Notes: generated by a model not told the origin, from the sequence alone. A stretch of 64,000 nucleotides of DNA from Paulinella micropora (GCA_009731375.1 BJOX01000019.1:1109564-1173563), one strand, 5' to 3'; positions 9,198 through 19,621 are shown, counted from the stretch's first letter. A program made the numbers and translations.

Positions 9198-10676
9198 TCA
9201 TTCCACCACCTCGAATCGATTACCTTCAGTTTCGTCTGGGTAGGATGACGGATTGGTGTCCGAGGCAGTGTTATAGGCCTGGCCTCGACCGAAGTTTGGG
9301 TTGGAGCTTGCCCATGAGCCTCCTAGTCCTCTAGGTGGGGGGGATAATATCCCCGACCTCCTCCTTCCTCTTCCTCTCTGAGGGGTTCCCTGCCACCTCG
9401 AGGCTACTCTCCATGCTCCTCCTCCTCGTCCTCGTCCTCCTTCTCCTCCTCCTCCTCCTCCTCCTCCTCCTCCTCGTCTGCTTTGAGGGGCTTGTTTGTT
9501 CTTTTTTCTCTCCCTCTCCTGCTTCTTGTCCAACCTCTTCATATAGGCAATAATCGCCTCTCTTAGCTCGCCGTCATCACACTGATTGGCATACCAGCCT
9601 TCTGTATGAGTGGCATTTTGAAGCAGTCGGTAAAGGCCCGGTTCAGTACCGCCCGCCTTTTTGAGAAAGTCAGCCCTTGCTGTTGGGTTCTGCCTGTCAT
9701 GATTGAAAGAGCAGTCTCTGTGCTCCATCTCTGCCTTACACGGCAGGCCCGCGAACCACCTCCAGCATGCGATCTTGAGGTCTGGCTCTCTCTGTCTCTT
9801 CCATCCAGCAACTCGGCTTGTGTACGTGGCTTGCGCGCCAACAGGTACACCGCCTGCCTGTGCCATGTGTGCCTCCGTGACTGTGTCCAAGTTCGAGCGT
9901 GCACTCATAACTTCTTGGAACAGTGCTGCCGGAGCAACGCTTCCAACTGTAGCGTCGAACACTTGTGTCTCGAGGAAGTTCTTGGACTTCACTACGCTAA
10001 ACGTTGGGCATTGTTGTATGAGTTGCGTAAGTTTGCTCGGGTGCACTGAGTGCAACGCCGACAAAAAATAGAGAATGATTGACTTGCGGCCATAGAATAG
10101 CCCATAGGAGGAAACTACCTCCGTAAGGGTCGCCGCCAAGCTAGCAGAACGCCTCAAACTCATCGCCACTGTCTCAAAGATTTCAAATCCTATTAGAGTA
10201 CCAGTGCAGAGATGCTGGTATCCATGAGATTGAAAATATGAAATGAGTGTGGCCACCGCCAGTTCGCACTGAGCGTCTAGGCCTGTTGAACTCTTTCTCT
10301 TATTCTTCTCTTGTTTTCTCAAAGCCTTGTACATGGTTAGGTCCAATCCCTCTTGGATTAGAGACTGATCAAGAACCGTAGCAAGAGCCTCGTATTCTTG
10401 AGTCTCATCACAGGGAAAAGACTTGATGCAGGCATTGATCTCTTTGAGCTTGCCTAGGAGCGAAGAGTCAGAGTCTTTTTCTGAACTCGTCTTGGCATAG
10501 AGCATGAGACTAGCCACTCCTCCTTTCTTCCCCTTAAAGGCATTTATGATGTTTTGTCTGTCCTTCTTCTCCGTGTTTGTGACCACCACCGTAGTTGAGC
10601 CCGAGGGTGTAGGGGCTGGTGGGGCAGGAGCTGGTGGGGGAAGATATGCCGGAGGGGGTGCCCTTGCACTACTCAC
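9198..10676 (-). CDS. gag: Gag, C-terminal part with CCCH-like zinc finger and glycine/RGG tail
   Basis: This 492-residue frame starts Pro/Ala-rich, continues with a mostly helical capsid-like region (residues ~35-260), then a zinc-finger-like block with Cys at 304, 313, 322 and His at 326 (C-X8-C-X8-C-X3-H). It is not the usual CCHC knuckle. A run of ten glycines within an RGG-like segment follows (~396-420), encoded by a CTC-repeat on the plus strand (9430-9477), then an Asn/Ser tail. It presumably packages element RNA. No ATG opens it: the frame begins with GTG eight bases before the upstream frame ends, so it is likely entered by frameshift. Confidence 0.75.
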   Translation of the reverse strand: MSSARAPPPAYLPPPAPAPPAPTPSGSTTVVVTNTEKKDRQNIINAFKGKKGGVASLMLYAKTSSEKDSDSSLLGKLKEINACIKSFPCDETQEYEALATVLDQSLIQEGLDLTMYKALRKQEKNKRKSSTGLDAQCELAVATLISYFQSHGYQHLCTGTLIGFEIFETVAMSLRRSASLAATLTEVVSSYGLFYGRKSIILYFLSALHSVHPSKLTQLIQQCPTFSVVKSKNFLETQVFDATVGSVAPAALFQEVMSARSNLDTVTEAHMAQAGGVPVGAQATYTSRVAGWKRQREPDLKIACWRWFAGLPCKAEMEHRDCSFNHDRQNPTARADFLKKAGGTEPGLYRLLQNATHTEGWYANQCDDGELREAIIAYMKRLDKKQERERKKNKQAPQSRRGGGGGGGGGGEGGRGRGGGAWRVASRWQGTPQRGRGRRRSGILSPPPRGLGGSWASSNPNFGRGQAYNTASDTNPSSYPDETEGNRFEVVE

Positions 10677-11793
10677 TCTTTGCTTTCACTTCCTCCAATT
10701 GCAACTTCCTGGCAAACTCCTCATCCTCTTTCGCCTTCTCCTTCTCACTTATCAGTAGTTTTTGAACATAACTGATATAGGCCGTCAACTCAGCAACAGA
10801 CCTGACAAAGTTATATTTCTCCACATACTGATCAAACCCTGCCTTGTTGGTGTTAGGTGGTGCTGCAGCTGTGGTTGCTTTAAGGAGAGAGTGATCCTTG
10901 GTGGGAATCCATCTCTTCCACGCCTCCTTGTGCATCAACGCAGCCACCAACAGTCTGAGCTTGGTCAGGATTCTGTCATTTTTGTCCACCTCGTCAATCA
11001 CAGGATGGGTTTCTCTTGCCTTCGTAAGGTTTCTCTCCATTTCTCTCAATCCCGCCTCCAGAGCCTTCAATTCAGTCGAAAAATATGCGAATACCCTATA
11101 AGTGTTTCTCGAACTGAAATTGGTCTTCGTTTTCTCGTTATCAACTGGGTCCTGACCCGTCGCGAGGAGTCTAGCCCTTGCTCTTGGGTATGTGTACTGG
11201 AGGTAACCCTCGCCCTGTGGGCCGTACGAACGTTCCCAAATTAGAGCTTGGGAGTACACCGCAAAGATAGCATCAAGTATTTCAAGGTGGGTATGTGAAT
11301 TCCCAAACTTGATATGTTGCACCTTTTTCCTTTCCTCCACATTGGAGACCAGTTTGCAGAGATGCTATGCAATATCTGACAAAGGGATATAGACATCCCT
11401 TTTGGTGCGACTCCCCACTCGTCTCATATCCTGAGGGATCCAGACATATGTGTCTTTCTTTGCATCCATCACAATATCAAAGGCGGTTTTAGGGAGGTCG
11501 TAGTGGTCGTTCACCCACCGTTGATCCTCCTCTGAGACCTCTCCCTCTTGAATCAAGTTTATCGTTTGTCGTCCTCCTCCTCCTGTAGAGGCAGGTGGTA
11601 TATTGTGTACCCCAGTGCTCTCTGTTTGTTTCACTCCTCCTCCTTCTCCTTCTTCGTCTTCTTCCTCTCCTCCTCCTCCTCCTCCTGTTTCCTCTTCTTC
11701 GTATCCTCCGTCATTCAATCCTCCTCCTCCTTCTTCTTGCATTTGTTCTTCTTGTTCCAGATATTCACTCACCTCACTAGTCTCTGTTGACAT
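10669..11793 (-). CDS. gag: Gag, N-terminal part, with one in-frame amber stop
   Basis: An ATG at 11793 opens a frame that stays in phase to 10669 apart from one TAG at 11365-11367. The first 142 residues are Glu/Gly-rich and acidic, then a more ordered section (QRWVNDHYDLPKTAFDIV). After the stop, 223 residues are helical and charged, with no ATG near the restart. The single stop inside an otherwise open phase suggests either readthrough or a recent nonsense mutation. It overlaps the downstream gag frame by 8 bases (10669-10676). I infer a structural Gag role from position. Confidence 0.7.
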
Positions 11794-12579
11794 AGTGTCG
11801 TATTAGCAAACAACAGGAGGACAGTGTCAGCTCCTATTTTATGTTTTCGTTCGTTAGAGTTCTGTTCCTCCTTCAGTCGATTCACTAGTGAAGAGAGAAA
11901 CTAAGAGAGAGGGTAGAGTGGGATCCTCTTTCCTCTATATATCAGTGTTTGTACGTTTGTTTTTGTTTGAGAGAAGTAGTCCTTGAGATTTTCTCCGATT
12001 TCTTGTCCTCCTTCCTCAAATTGCTTTCTCCTCCTTCTTTTCTATATTCTATCTAGTATGAGGCACCAGGACCTACACACAGATAGCAATAGAGAAGCTA
12101 GAGAAGCTCTCCTTGAGAAGTCGACAATCGGTCGGATAGGTTCTCAGACCTACTTTTGAGAACGATCAGAGATTTTCAAAAATACTCTGACGTATGTGTG
12201 AGATAATGCAGATAAATGCACAAACTAGAAGGTAGAGTGTTGTGCTCCTGTCCCTATGGTTATTTGTGTTTTGTGTGTGTTTCTTCACTCATCTGTCCAC
12301 CTCCTTCTTCTTGGGTCTCTGTGTGAGAACAGCAAGAACGACAGAGAGTCTGTATCTGATGTCTCCTTGTGAGCACACAGATATGGATTGGGTTAGAGGG
12401 TACGAGACACCTACTTGAGGCCGATCAAATTATTTGTTTTGTAAAAGAGCTATAAGGATTGTGTGTTGGAGTATTTGTTTTTTGTCTGACGTCCCCGTGT
12501 GAGACAGGTCAGCAAAATTCGTTCTGGATGCCTGTGTGGCAATGCAGAAAGAAATCACCCTAGTGATGTGGACTCCAAA
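11794..12579 (-). other. 5' leader of the Ty3/Gypsy element
   Basis: This stretch between the 5' LTR and gag has no gene. It is T/C-rich on the plus strand (purine-rich on the coding strand). It should hold packaging and primer-binding signals. Confidence 0.6.
12560..12577 (-). promoter_or_regulatory. Putative tRNA primer-binding site
   Basis: On the minus strand, two bases inside the 5' LTR end, the sequence reads TGGAGTCCACATCACTAG. A primer-binding site begins TGG, complementary to the CCA end of a tRNA, and normally lies within a few bases of the LTR. I cannot assign the tRNA. Confidence 0.5.
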
Positions 12580-12817
12580 TGTAATGCACCAACGATAGCT
12601 CAGTAAAAAGTCGGTAATACAACCAAACACAGTCCTCAAGAATGAGAATGATGTCTCGTTGTATTAGCTCAGTGAAGCCGAAAAGGAAAACGGCAACAGA
12701 CCAGGAATAAAATGGCATCAGGTCCAATCCGGACAAATAATACTGAAAAACAGGCTGGTGCACCTGTCACCAGGAAAAGGGTACTTTTTATCGGCTATCC
12801 GGGGGGTGATGCCTACA
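12580..12817 (-). repeat. 5' LTR of the Ty3/Gypsy element
   Basis: Direct repeat partner of 1457-1699, with TG..CA ends. It is followed outward by TTGT (12818-12821), which repeats the TTGT before 1457. It should hold the element promoter; I see no strong TATA box. Confidence 0.9.
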
Positions 12818-12955
12818 TTGTCTTTTTTCCACTCTATTCAGTTACCTAAAGTTTTTCTTCTATTTCCAGTGAACTTGAACACGCACGTTGCCCGGTAAAT
12901 TTGTGGATTCTCACAAGGGTAACAAGAGTGAACGGAAAAACAATGTCACCTTTGA
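12818..12955 (+). repeat. REP-A dispersed repeat, copy 1, right half
   Basis: Sequence resumes the repeat cut at 1456. It matches 60706-60782 (tttccagtgaa, cacgcacgttgc, ggtaaatttgtgga) and continues with a block (taacaagagtgaacggaaaaacaatg) also found reversed at about 21032-21058. Confidence 0.82.
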
Positions 12956-13588
12956 CTGATTTTTCCATCCGTCCCAGCCTGAGTCATTCTCGCCTAGCCG
13001 GAGGCTTTCTCAGTGAAATTAGTTTCGTTTCCGAGTTGAACCCGACACTATCCGTTTGATGACTGTTAACTTGTACAAACTTGAAGGCGGCAAAAGCTCA
13101 GTTGTGAGTTTGGATACAACCCCAAGGGGTAATTATACAACGAACGGTAGGCTTTTATTAAAGATCTCTATGGCCGTTATTCCTATTTCATTTCCTACGT
13201 TACCAGGAGTTACCCGGCGTTACTAGGGTAGTTTGATTTGTCCGCATAAGGACGGATAATACAAATCATCTTCCACTTAACTTGATTATTTAGTGATACA
13301 GCGGACACTATACTTTGCCACTCTAGCTAGTGGCAGTATTAACTTAATCAGTCCGCCTTAGTAGAAATTTCTAGATAAGTAGTCAGTAGTTGAACTGGGA
13401 TACCGTGACAGTGGCAGTCATTATATTTACATCTACCTAATAGTTCAGTTACACTTATCTTAGTTTTGTGACGTGTCGTTCTGTAGTTGTCAGAAATAAC
13501 TTTACTATAATTAAATTGCCTTCCGTTCAAGTACTTTGGTTACTGTAGTAGCGAGACAGGACCGGTGGACTCTGAAAGGAGTCGTTAA
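12956..13588. other. Non-coding repeat-rich DNA upstream of Copia-like gag
   Basis: No gene is seen. Bases 13101-13170 (gtgagtttggatacaacccc, ggggtaattata, agatctctatgg) recur in the same orientation at about 20707-20775. It may be part of an LTR or leader of the downstream gag. Confidence 0.55.
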
Positions 13589-14428
13589 ATGCCTCCGAGC
13601 ATGCTGAGTTGCTCAAAGGTTATGAGCCTTGAGGCGGCAGATAAGGGAGTCAGCTTCTCACTGAAGCAAACCCTGAGTGCAAGAGTACCCATCTTAGATG
13701 GAAACACAAGATGCTACTCTGACTTTAGGTACAAGTTAGAAAACTATGCTGAAGGCATTGGTGCCTGTCACGGGGAATGTGTGAAGCTAACCTTCGCCAA
13801 CCCCGCAAGAGCAAAGGTTAAGTACCCCTACGACCACGCTAAGGCGATGGATCTAGAGGAGAGGGATTTGCCTGACGAGCCGGAGTCAGAAGACACGCCC
13901 GACACAGAGTCAGAGACAGAGTCAAAAACAGAGACACTGACAGATGAACAGAAGACAAGACAGGGTAGTACAATAATCCATAGAGTTAGGCCACGCACGA
14001 AAGTCCCACTGCAAAAGCCTAAAGACTGGGATGAGATTGATAAGGAGCAGAAGAGGAAGTGGAGGGAGAAACACGCGAAGAAGCAGAAGAGAGAACAACG
14101 AAGACAGACGAAGAGAGCACACTCCATAAGAGTGAAAGCAGTACAGAAGAAGAAGAAGTATTACGAAAAATGCGTGATTTGCAGCTTGTGCTTTCTGTTG
14201 AATTTTCACACACCCGTGTTGTTCAATACCTAAGGACTAAGACTCCCAATGGCCCGATAGAGATGATAGAGTTAGTGAGTGCCAAGTTTGGTTCGGTGGG
14301 GTGGAGGTGTGCACAAACATCTCAACGCAGAGAAGTTTGAGCACATCTACCCAAAACCAGGGACTAACGTAGACGCCTGGTTAAGCTACTACCTTGCCTT
14401 CAAAAGTGAGGTAGAGAGCTTACGAACC
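13589..14428 (+). pseudogene. gag: Copia-like Gag, N-terminal part, frame-broken
   Basis: The opening frame (13589-14233) has RVPILDGNTRCYSDFRYKLENY, resembling the start of Copia-type Gag (substrate-binding-like helix then an 'F..W/F..L' pattern). It is followed by an acidic Glu/Ser/Thr stretch and a Lys/Arg-rich coiled region (residues ~145-190). After 14210 the frame changes, and the helical block EKFEHIYPKPGTNVDAWLSYY is encoded in a different phase at 14330-14390. Breaks make it a pseudogene. Confidence 0.65.
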
Positions 14429-14429
14429 A

Positions 14430-15283
14430 ATGATTCCCTTTGAAGAAGAAGAGTTGACTCGTAAACTGCTACAAAGGCTGGCTAAACACCCTGCTTTTGG
14501 TAGCGATTACGAATCTAACTACTTCAGTCTTCAATCTAACCTAAGACCTGAGCATGACGGGTTAGTGGAGAGTGCGAGGGAGAAGTGGGAGATATGGAAG
14601 AAAGGGAAAGGGAGAAGGGAGAGGATGATGAGAACAGGAGACGTAGGAAGCAGAAAGGACAGGAGACAAACCTCCTGATGGATGATCAGGATGACGAGAA
14701 AGGGGGTGGGGGTAAGACTGGTAAGTTGAAAAAGAAGAAGGAATGGTGGCTAAAAATCACCTGCTATGTTTGTGAGAAGGTGGGGCATACAAAGAAGTAT
14801 TGCCCGAAACTCAAGAAGAAGCCCCATAAGCAGGAAGAAAAAGAGAAAGACCCCAGAGGCAAGAACAAGAAGGGCCAAAACAAAGGCAAAGGGAAGAAAG
14901 ACATAGCTCGTTTAAGGGAAGAAGAGAGGCAGGATGATGAAGATCAGAGAGGGGGACAAGAGAGCGACAGCGATGCGCTTCTCGTCTTTATGGGGGGAGA
15001 TAAGCCCGACGGCCCTGGGGAGGAAACCCCTGACGACAATGGTGGGGAAAGAGCGAGCGAAGATCAGAGTGATTCTGAACGATGTGGTCGTCCCCCGCCG
15101 GCTAGCCCTAGCTTAGGGAGTCCCTTAGCAAGACTAGTCGGGTTGAGGATTCGTCCCAACCTATCATCTCACCTAAATTTAGTCGTCAGCTACCAAGGGC
15201 ACCCCCCCACACAACAAATCCCTCAGAGTCTGAGGAAAACAAAACCCCCCTGGCCAAATCTAATAAACCCACTCTGCTTATGA
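14430..15283 (+). pseudogene. gag: Copia-like Gag, zinc-knuckle part
   Basis: Two overlapping frames (14430-14678 and 14585-15283) continue Gag. FEEEELTRKLLQRLAKHP is a helical Gag segment. The second frame holds the nucleocapsid knuckle CYVCEKVGHTKKYC (C-X2-C-X4-H-X4-C), which binds RNA, followed by a long Lys/Gly-rich and then acidic linker. The switch between frames at 14585-14680 is an indel or frameshift. Confidence 0.78.
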
Positions 15284-15502
15284 ACAGCTATAGTCGATCC
15301 CAGCCTAGGTCCACTAGATGCCTGGGGAAGAACAAAAAGAACGAACCCTGCAACATTTCTTTAGAAAAGGAACAAAAGGGGATAAACACATCACAAGCAA
15401 AGCGGTTGGTTTTTGGGTGCTATTGTGGCTACCATGCCAAGAAACAGGATGATGAATTCCCCTGGATCGACTTATCAGTTGACCCCACAATTCGCCCCCC
15501 CC
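15280..15502 (+). pseudogene. Small Cys/His domain of the Copia-like element
   Basis: Bases 15316-15435 encode TRCLGKNKKNEPC, about 27 residues, then CYCGYH: a compact zinc-binding arrangement with one Cys pair at the start and Cys/Cys/His at the end. A similar arrangement (QCEG, RC, then FCGLH) is encoded at 59397-59523, also downstream of a Copia-like gag. I recognise the pattern as zinc-ribbon-like but not a specific family. The frame runs into an assembly gap (15503-15512). Confidence 0.5.
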
Positions 15503-15830
15503 NNNNNNNNNNTGCCAATATGAGCTCCCAACTCCTCCTGGTTCACACAAACCATGATTTATTCCGACGGGGGCGCAGAAAAAAGGCTAAAAAAAAAAAG
15601 GAATTTTTGCATTCAGGACACTCCCCTAACGCAAATATTTGCGCGAATTAAAAAAAAATCATATAAGCATCAACATCGAGTCTGGGGCTAGCCATCCTGC
15701 AAATATGAGCTCCCAACTCCTCCTCGTTCCACAAACCATGATTTATTCCGACAGGGGTGCGGAAATGGTGGGGGGGGGGGGTACACAATTTCCATTTCCC
15801 CCCCAAACCCCCCCCCCCCCCCCCCAAGTC
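15503..15830. other. Assembly gap with duplicated flank
   Basis: Ten N cover 15503-15512. The ~75 bases after it (atgagctcccaactcctcct, catgatttattccgac) recur almost exactly at 15703-15760, and homopolymer C, A and G tracts surround both. The duplicate probably reflects a mis-joined overlap and not real biology. Confidence 0.7.
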
Positions 15831-16250
15831 CCCTTATTATCCGGATGAGCTAGGTTTGTTAGCTGCAGCAGAGGAGATAGGAGAGAATGAGATTGCTCGC
15901 GCTTGCCACCTCACCACTAAAATAATAAAGCAGAGACTGCAGAGAGAGAAGGAAAGTGAGGCGAGAGAGAAGAGTAGTAAGGCCAAAGTGGGGGCCCGGA
16001 GTGGCAAGAGAGACACTTCACCACAACCACAACCCACTACTACCTTATCTGTTCACTACCGCACAACTTCACCACAACCACAACCCACTACTACCTTATC
16101 TGTTCACTACCGCACAACATCACAAGACACACACCCCACCTCAACCCCAAACTCCGTTACACTGAATGAGTGGAGCATCATGCTGGAACCCTTCGGCGTG
16201 TTGAGAATTTCTTCTACTTTTTCCGGCGTGAGCGCGTTCGCCTGAGCCCG
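15831..16250 (+). pseudogene. Charged helical tail of the Copia-like Gag plus 51-bp tandem repeat
   Basis: The plus frame encodes a charged helical segment (LAAAEEIGENEIARACHLTTKI, then REKESEAREKSSKAK), probably the end of the upstream retroelement protein. Bases about 16014-16116 are a tandem duplication of a 51-bp unit (ttcaccacaaccacaaccca.. ctgttcactaccgcacaac), in frame (51 = 17 codons). No domain is recognised. Confidence 0.4.
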
Positions 16251-16685
16251 CAGCAGACGTTGGGGCGTGCGGCTAGGAACTCTAAGCAGGCATAGGGCCT
16301 CGGTGTTGACGACGCCTAGTGGGGTTTTGCCGTCGGCCAGAAGGGCAAGTCCCGCTGTGAGGTCGTAGTAGGTGTCCGGATCCATTTCATGAGGCGTGTT
16401 GCGAGGCGGCCAGTATTGTTGCATAAGGCGCGTAGGTTGGTCGCGACTAAGGCCGATGGTAGCATCGATGAATCGGACTGTATGTCCTTCATCGCCCCAA
16501 TTGCAAGGGGTGCATCCATACATCTCGCGAGGGTCGGTACGTAAGTAGGTACGACTCTGATGGCTGCGTCCCATCGCTAATGTTGAATGGTTGAACGCGT
16601 CCCATGGGGTGAAGGTCCGTGCCAAGAGCGGGTAAGCGATAAAGTTGAACGCGTCCCATGGGGGAGTCCTGTGCGGGTAGAACAT
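16107..16685 (-). CDS. Unknown 192-residue retroelement-associated protein fragment
   Basis: This open minus-strand frame lies downstream of the gag/protease remnant at 17098-20390. It has no recognised motif. Two short repeats (TPWDAFN.. and PPWDAFN.., from gttgaacgcgtcccatgggg twice) lie at its start. It could be part of the pol of that element or an unrelated fragment. Confidence 0.35.
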   Translation of the reverse strand: MFYPHRTPPWDAFNFIAYPLLARTFTPWDAFNHSTLAMGRSHQSRTYLRTDPREMYGCTPCNWGDEGHTVRFIDATIGLSRDQPTRLMQQYWPPRNTPHEMDPDTYYDLTAGLALLADGKTPLGVVNTEALCLLRVPSRTPQRLLRAQANALTPEKVEEILNTPKGSSMMLHSFSVTEFGVEVGCVSCDVVR

Positions 16686-16689
16686 GCGT

Positions 16690-17097
16690 TGTACGGACTC
16701 CCATTGAATTTCATTCTCCGGGGATGGGATTTGTTAAGTCCCACGCTCGTCGTCTGCCGTGCGCAGCAACGCTCGTTAAACTCGCGGATGAACCTGATTG
16801 CTAGCCCTTACGGTGGCATTGGCGGGCCATAGGCCTTGGCTGGTGATCGCTTGTTCCGGGATCCCAAGGTGTAGGCATTTGGGGTGGGTGCCTGAGAGGC
16901 AGATGGAGGCCAATGTCAGAAAGTAGTTGCCGTATACCTCCTTGACAAATTGAATTCATAGGTCTCCATATGCATCCATGCCAGGGGAGCCTCCGTGCCC
17001 GATGTCGAGCTGCGAGTTCGACCTGTGTTCGCGTGGAGCGGCAGTGGGGGCGTCGGAGTCATCGGGGCCTTCTGGAGTTCGCGGAAAAGGGCCTGAC
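16690..17097. other. No recognised gene
   Basis: GC-rich sequence continuing the minus-strand element remnant. Only short frames occur and none has a recognisable motif. Confidence 0.5.
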
Positions 17098-18235
17098 TCA
17101 TTGTCCGCACGGGCGCGCAGTTGCAGCGTTAATCGTGGGCGCCGTCGCTCCTCGTGATGATGAGGATGATGATGACGACGATGATGACGATGCCAAAGAC
17201 GGTCCGATCGGGGACAAGGAGGCAGTGGCGGCGGCCGCGGATGGCGAAATCGAATAGGATGATGCCGATGACGACGATGATGACGCGTAGTTTAGGGAGC
17301 GCCGCGTTGACAAGGGCCTGCCTCGAGACTGAGCGAGCTGTTGTCGTACCAGTTCGTCCTCCTTCTTCCAGGCTGAAGTCAACCAGAATGTCGATGAAGT
17401 TATGTCCTGCCATTGCCGGGCGGAGGCGCCCGTGCTAGGGGTAGCAGTCGCGGTAGCCGAAGGGGCCGGTGATTCCTCTGGGCTCGGGGATGCTTCCAAC
17501 TTCTGCCGTTTGGAAGACGGAGGCGGAGTGCGTTTATCTTCCAGGTGACGTCCACGATGGCGCGTGGTGACGTTTTTCGTTTGCGCGCATGAAGGGTGGC
17601 TGACCTCGTCTTCGGAATTCGTCACCTCGCTCGCTTGTCGACTCGACCTCTTCGACTTCTTCTTCGACTTCCTCTTCGTTTGTTCGTCGGCCTCCTCGTC
17701 ATCTTCCTCGTCATCCTCTTCTAGTTCCTTGACGCGGCCGTCGCTAGGCGATGGCTTGCCCATCATGAACAGGTTGACGTGGCGACCGTAGAGGTGAGCG
17801 TTCGAGGTGGACAGGAGGTCATGTGCAGTCGAAGGGGATTGTAGGTTGGGGCGGCGGTCGATAATCTTATCGAACTTGGCTACCGGGTAGGACGTTTCCT
17901 TCGCCAACGTGGTAGGGCGGAAGTCGTAACTAACCGTTGCTAGTTGTAGATCACCGGGAGTCTCGAAGAGGTGGAACTCGGTCTCGTAGACGATTTGCTT
18001 GGAAGCTGGCTTCAGGGGCATGTAGTCCGTGGGCCTGATCGCTTGAGCGTCGTCGATGGAGAGGTTGAGTTGAGCCGCGACCTCGTTGGCAAGAAGCAGG
18101 TCCCTGGTTCATACCATCGGGGAGGTGGTTCGAAATATAAATCGTCGGGGTCGCCAAGACAAATAGCTCGATGCCTTCAGCAAGGACGGCGTTAATACCC
18201 ACATATGAGCGTGCGTCGACGGGCGGAAGAGACAC
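17098..18235 (-). pseudogene. Post-protease region of minus-strand retroelement, acidic and serine-rich
   Basis: Two frames cover this. 18235-17951 has PPVDARSYVGINAVLAEGIELF, and after a frame change 18021-17098 has YETEFHLFETPGDLQLATVSYDF. An acidic run (EEDDEEDDEEADEQ), a basic run (KRKSKKKSKRSSR) and poly-serine stretches follow. The poly-Ser and Asp/Glu tracts come from short repeats. The ordered first 100 residues could be the C-terminal half of a protease or a linker; I cannot assign it. Confidence 0.4.
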
Positions 18236-18263
18236 GATCTAGAATCCATGATGTAGTAACCCA

Positions 18264-18842
18264 CTACATGAGGAGGGCCACGCCTTTGCAGTTGCATGCG
18301 GAGTCCAAAACGCACGAAGTCTCACCGATGCATTCCTCATCCTGTGATGGCCAAAGGGATTTGCGTACGTAGATGCTTCCGCAGACGACCGTCGGGATCG
18401 TGGAGATATCGATGCGGAGTGGACGCCGAGTTGGCCGAGGCGATGGGCGCGTGGTCATGTGGAATGCCCGAGGCGGGTTGTTCGTGGCGGCCGAGGATGG
18501 CTTCCAGTTGCAATGTTTGCCCTCGTCCTGACCACGCTGCTGGCGAAGCTTGCATTGATCGAACGAATGTTTCGGGGTCTGGTCTTTCTTGAGGAACTGG
18601 TTATGTTCCTTGCAGTAGGCACACGGGACTCCGGTAAAGGGCAGGCGCTTCGGCGAGCTCGGAGCGGACTTGGTGGCAGCCGTGACCATTGAAGATTTCT
18701 TCGGCGGGATGGCGATCGCATTCGCGCCAGTGAGGGGCGGGCGTGTTGCCGTCTTCTTCGTAGTCGGAGGCGGTTTGTCCGTCTTGGTCCGCTTGTTGGG
18801 GCGTCCACGGTCCGGTGACGTAGCCGGTTGGGCCATCGACAT
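18264..18842 (-). pseudogene. gag: Gag nucleocapsid and start of protease-like region
   Basis: After a basic, Pro/Thr/Lys-rich N-terminus comes a knuckle-like block CAYCKEHNQF..HSFDQCK (C-X2-C ... H-X4-C with a long loop). The frame ends with CVLDSACNC, where a protease active-site D-[ST]-G would be expected but A replaces G. It lies directly downstream of the capsid-like frame at 18847-19593 in a shifted phase. Confidence 0.6.
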
Positions 18843-18846
18843 GGCG

Positions 18847-19593
18847 TCAGCCTTGCGCTTCTGACGTGGCGGGCGCTTGGGCTACTTGTTCTCCTGCTGC
18901 GCCTTGCGCTGTCTGTTCCTCTGGCGGTTGTCGACCTTGGCGGGTGGATCGCGAGGGGAGGCAGAAGGCGTTTGGTGAGTTGGGCGATCGCGCTGTCGTT
19001 TGTAGTTGGCGGCCGTCGAGGGCTTCGTGACGCTTTCCGTCCATGGCCAATATTCTTCCATGACGAGGAGGTCGAGGGAGTTGCTCCAGGGGAGAAGCAT
19101 ACCAAGCGTTCCATGACGAGGAGAGGGAGTTGCTCCAGGGGAGAAGCTCGGCGAGGTTGCGGGGCCAAGCGATACCAAGCGTGTTGAGTACCTCGGTAGC
19201 GTACCGAGTCCATCGATCACGTTCCATAGGGGTGAGCATCCGGGACACGTCGCGAACTTGGTTGGCGTCGGCCGTCAAGTAGCCAGCGGCGTAGGCCGTG
19301 TCGTAGCTGGTGATGCACCTGTTGACGTAAGCCGCGAGGATTTCCTTCTTGAAGCGTCGAAGCTTGAGGGCTTGCATGGCTGGTCGTTTCGTGTCTCCCT
19401 TGTCCAAACGTCCTTTGAACAGCTCCATGAAGTACTCGATGAGCATGTAAGGGACGATACACCAGACGCGGGTGCGGTCGTCGGTGACATGAATGTAGCG
19501 GGCCCAGTATGCGTCCATGAGGGCCACTGCAGCTTTGTCTCCCCACTTGTGTACCGTGTCGATGATGCGGTTACAGGCCAAAAGCATCGCCAA
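18847..19593 (-). pseudogene. gag: Gag capsid-like region of minus-strand element
   Basis: The frame encodes a helical 160-residue block (ALMDAYWARYIHV, YFMELFKGRLDKGDTKRPAMQAL, DVSRMLTPMERDRWTRYATEVL) that looks like a retrotransposon capsid, then loses order where a local ~50-bp duplication (about 19050-19150, ttccatgacgaggag..) was introduced. The duplication probably disrupted the frame. Confidence 0.55.
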
Positions 19594-19621
19594 GTTGTTC
19601 AGCTGAAGATTGAACGCGAGT

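Larger units (their letters stand above)
1457..12817 (-). mobile_element. Full-length Ty3/Gypsy-type LTR retrotransposon with extra C-terminal domain
   Basis: Two direct repeats (1457-1699 and 12580-12817) begin TGTA and end TACA and enclose gag, protease, RT, RNase H and integrase on the minus strand. This pol order (RT before integrase) is that of Ty3/Gypsy elements. Both outer edges carry TTGT (1453-1456 and 12818-12821), a target-site duplication; it could also be read as ATTGT. The right LTR is the 5' LTR. Length is about 11.4 kb including a 483-bp gap and microsatellites in the 3' part. Coding is broken by several frame changes and at least one in-frame stop, and the LTRs differ at about ten or more positions, so this copy looks inactive and moderately old. 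Confidence 0.9.

Noticed and set aside
11548-11806. Plus-strand Ser/Pro-rich frames
   Set aside because: Antisense shadows of the Glu/Gly-rich start of gag.
17129-17438. Asp-rich or Met-rich frames opposite the serine-rich region
   Set aside because: Shadows of a GAT/GAC repeat in the minus-strand frame.
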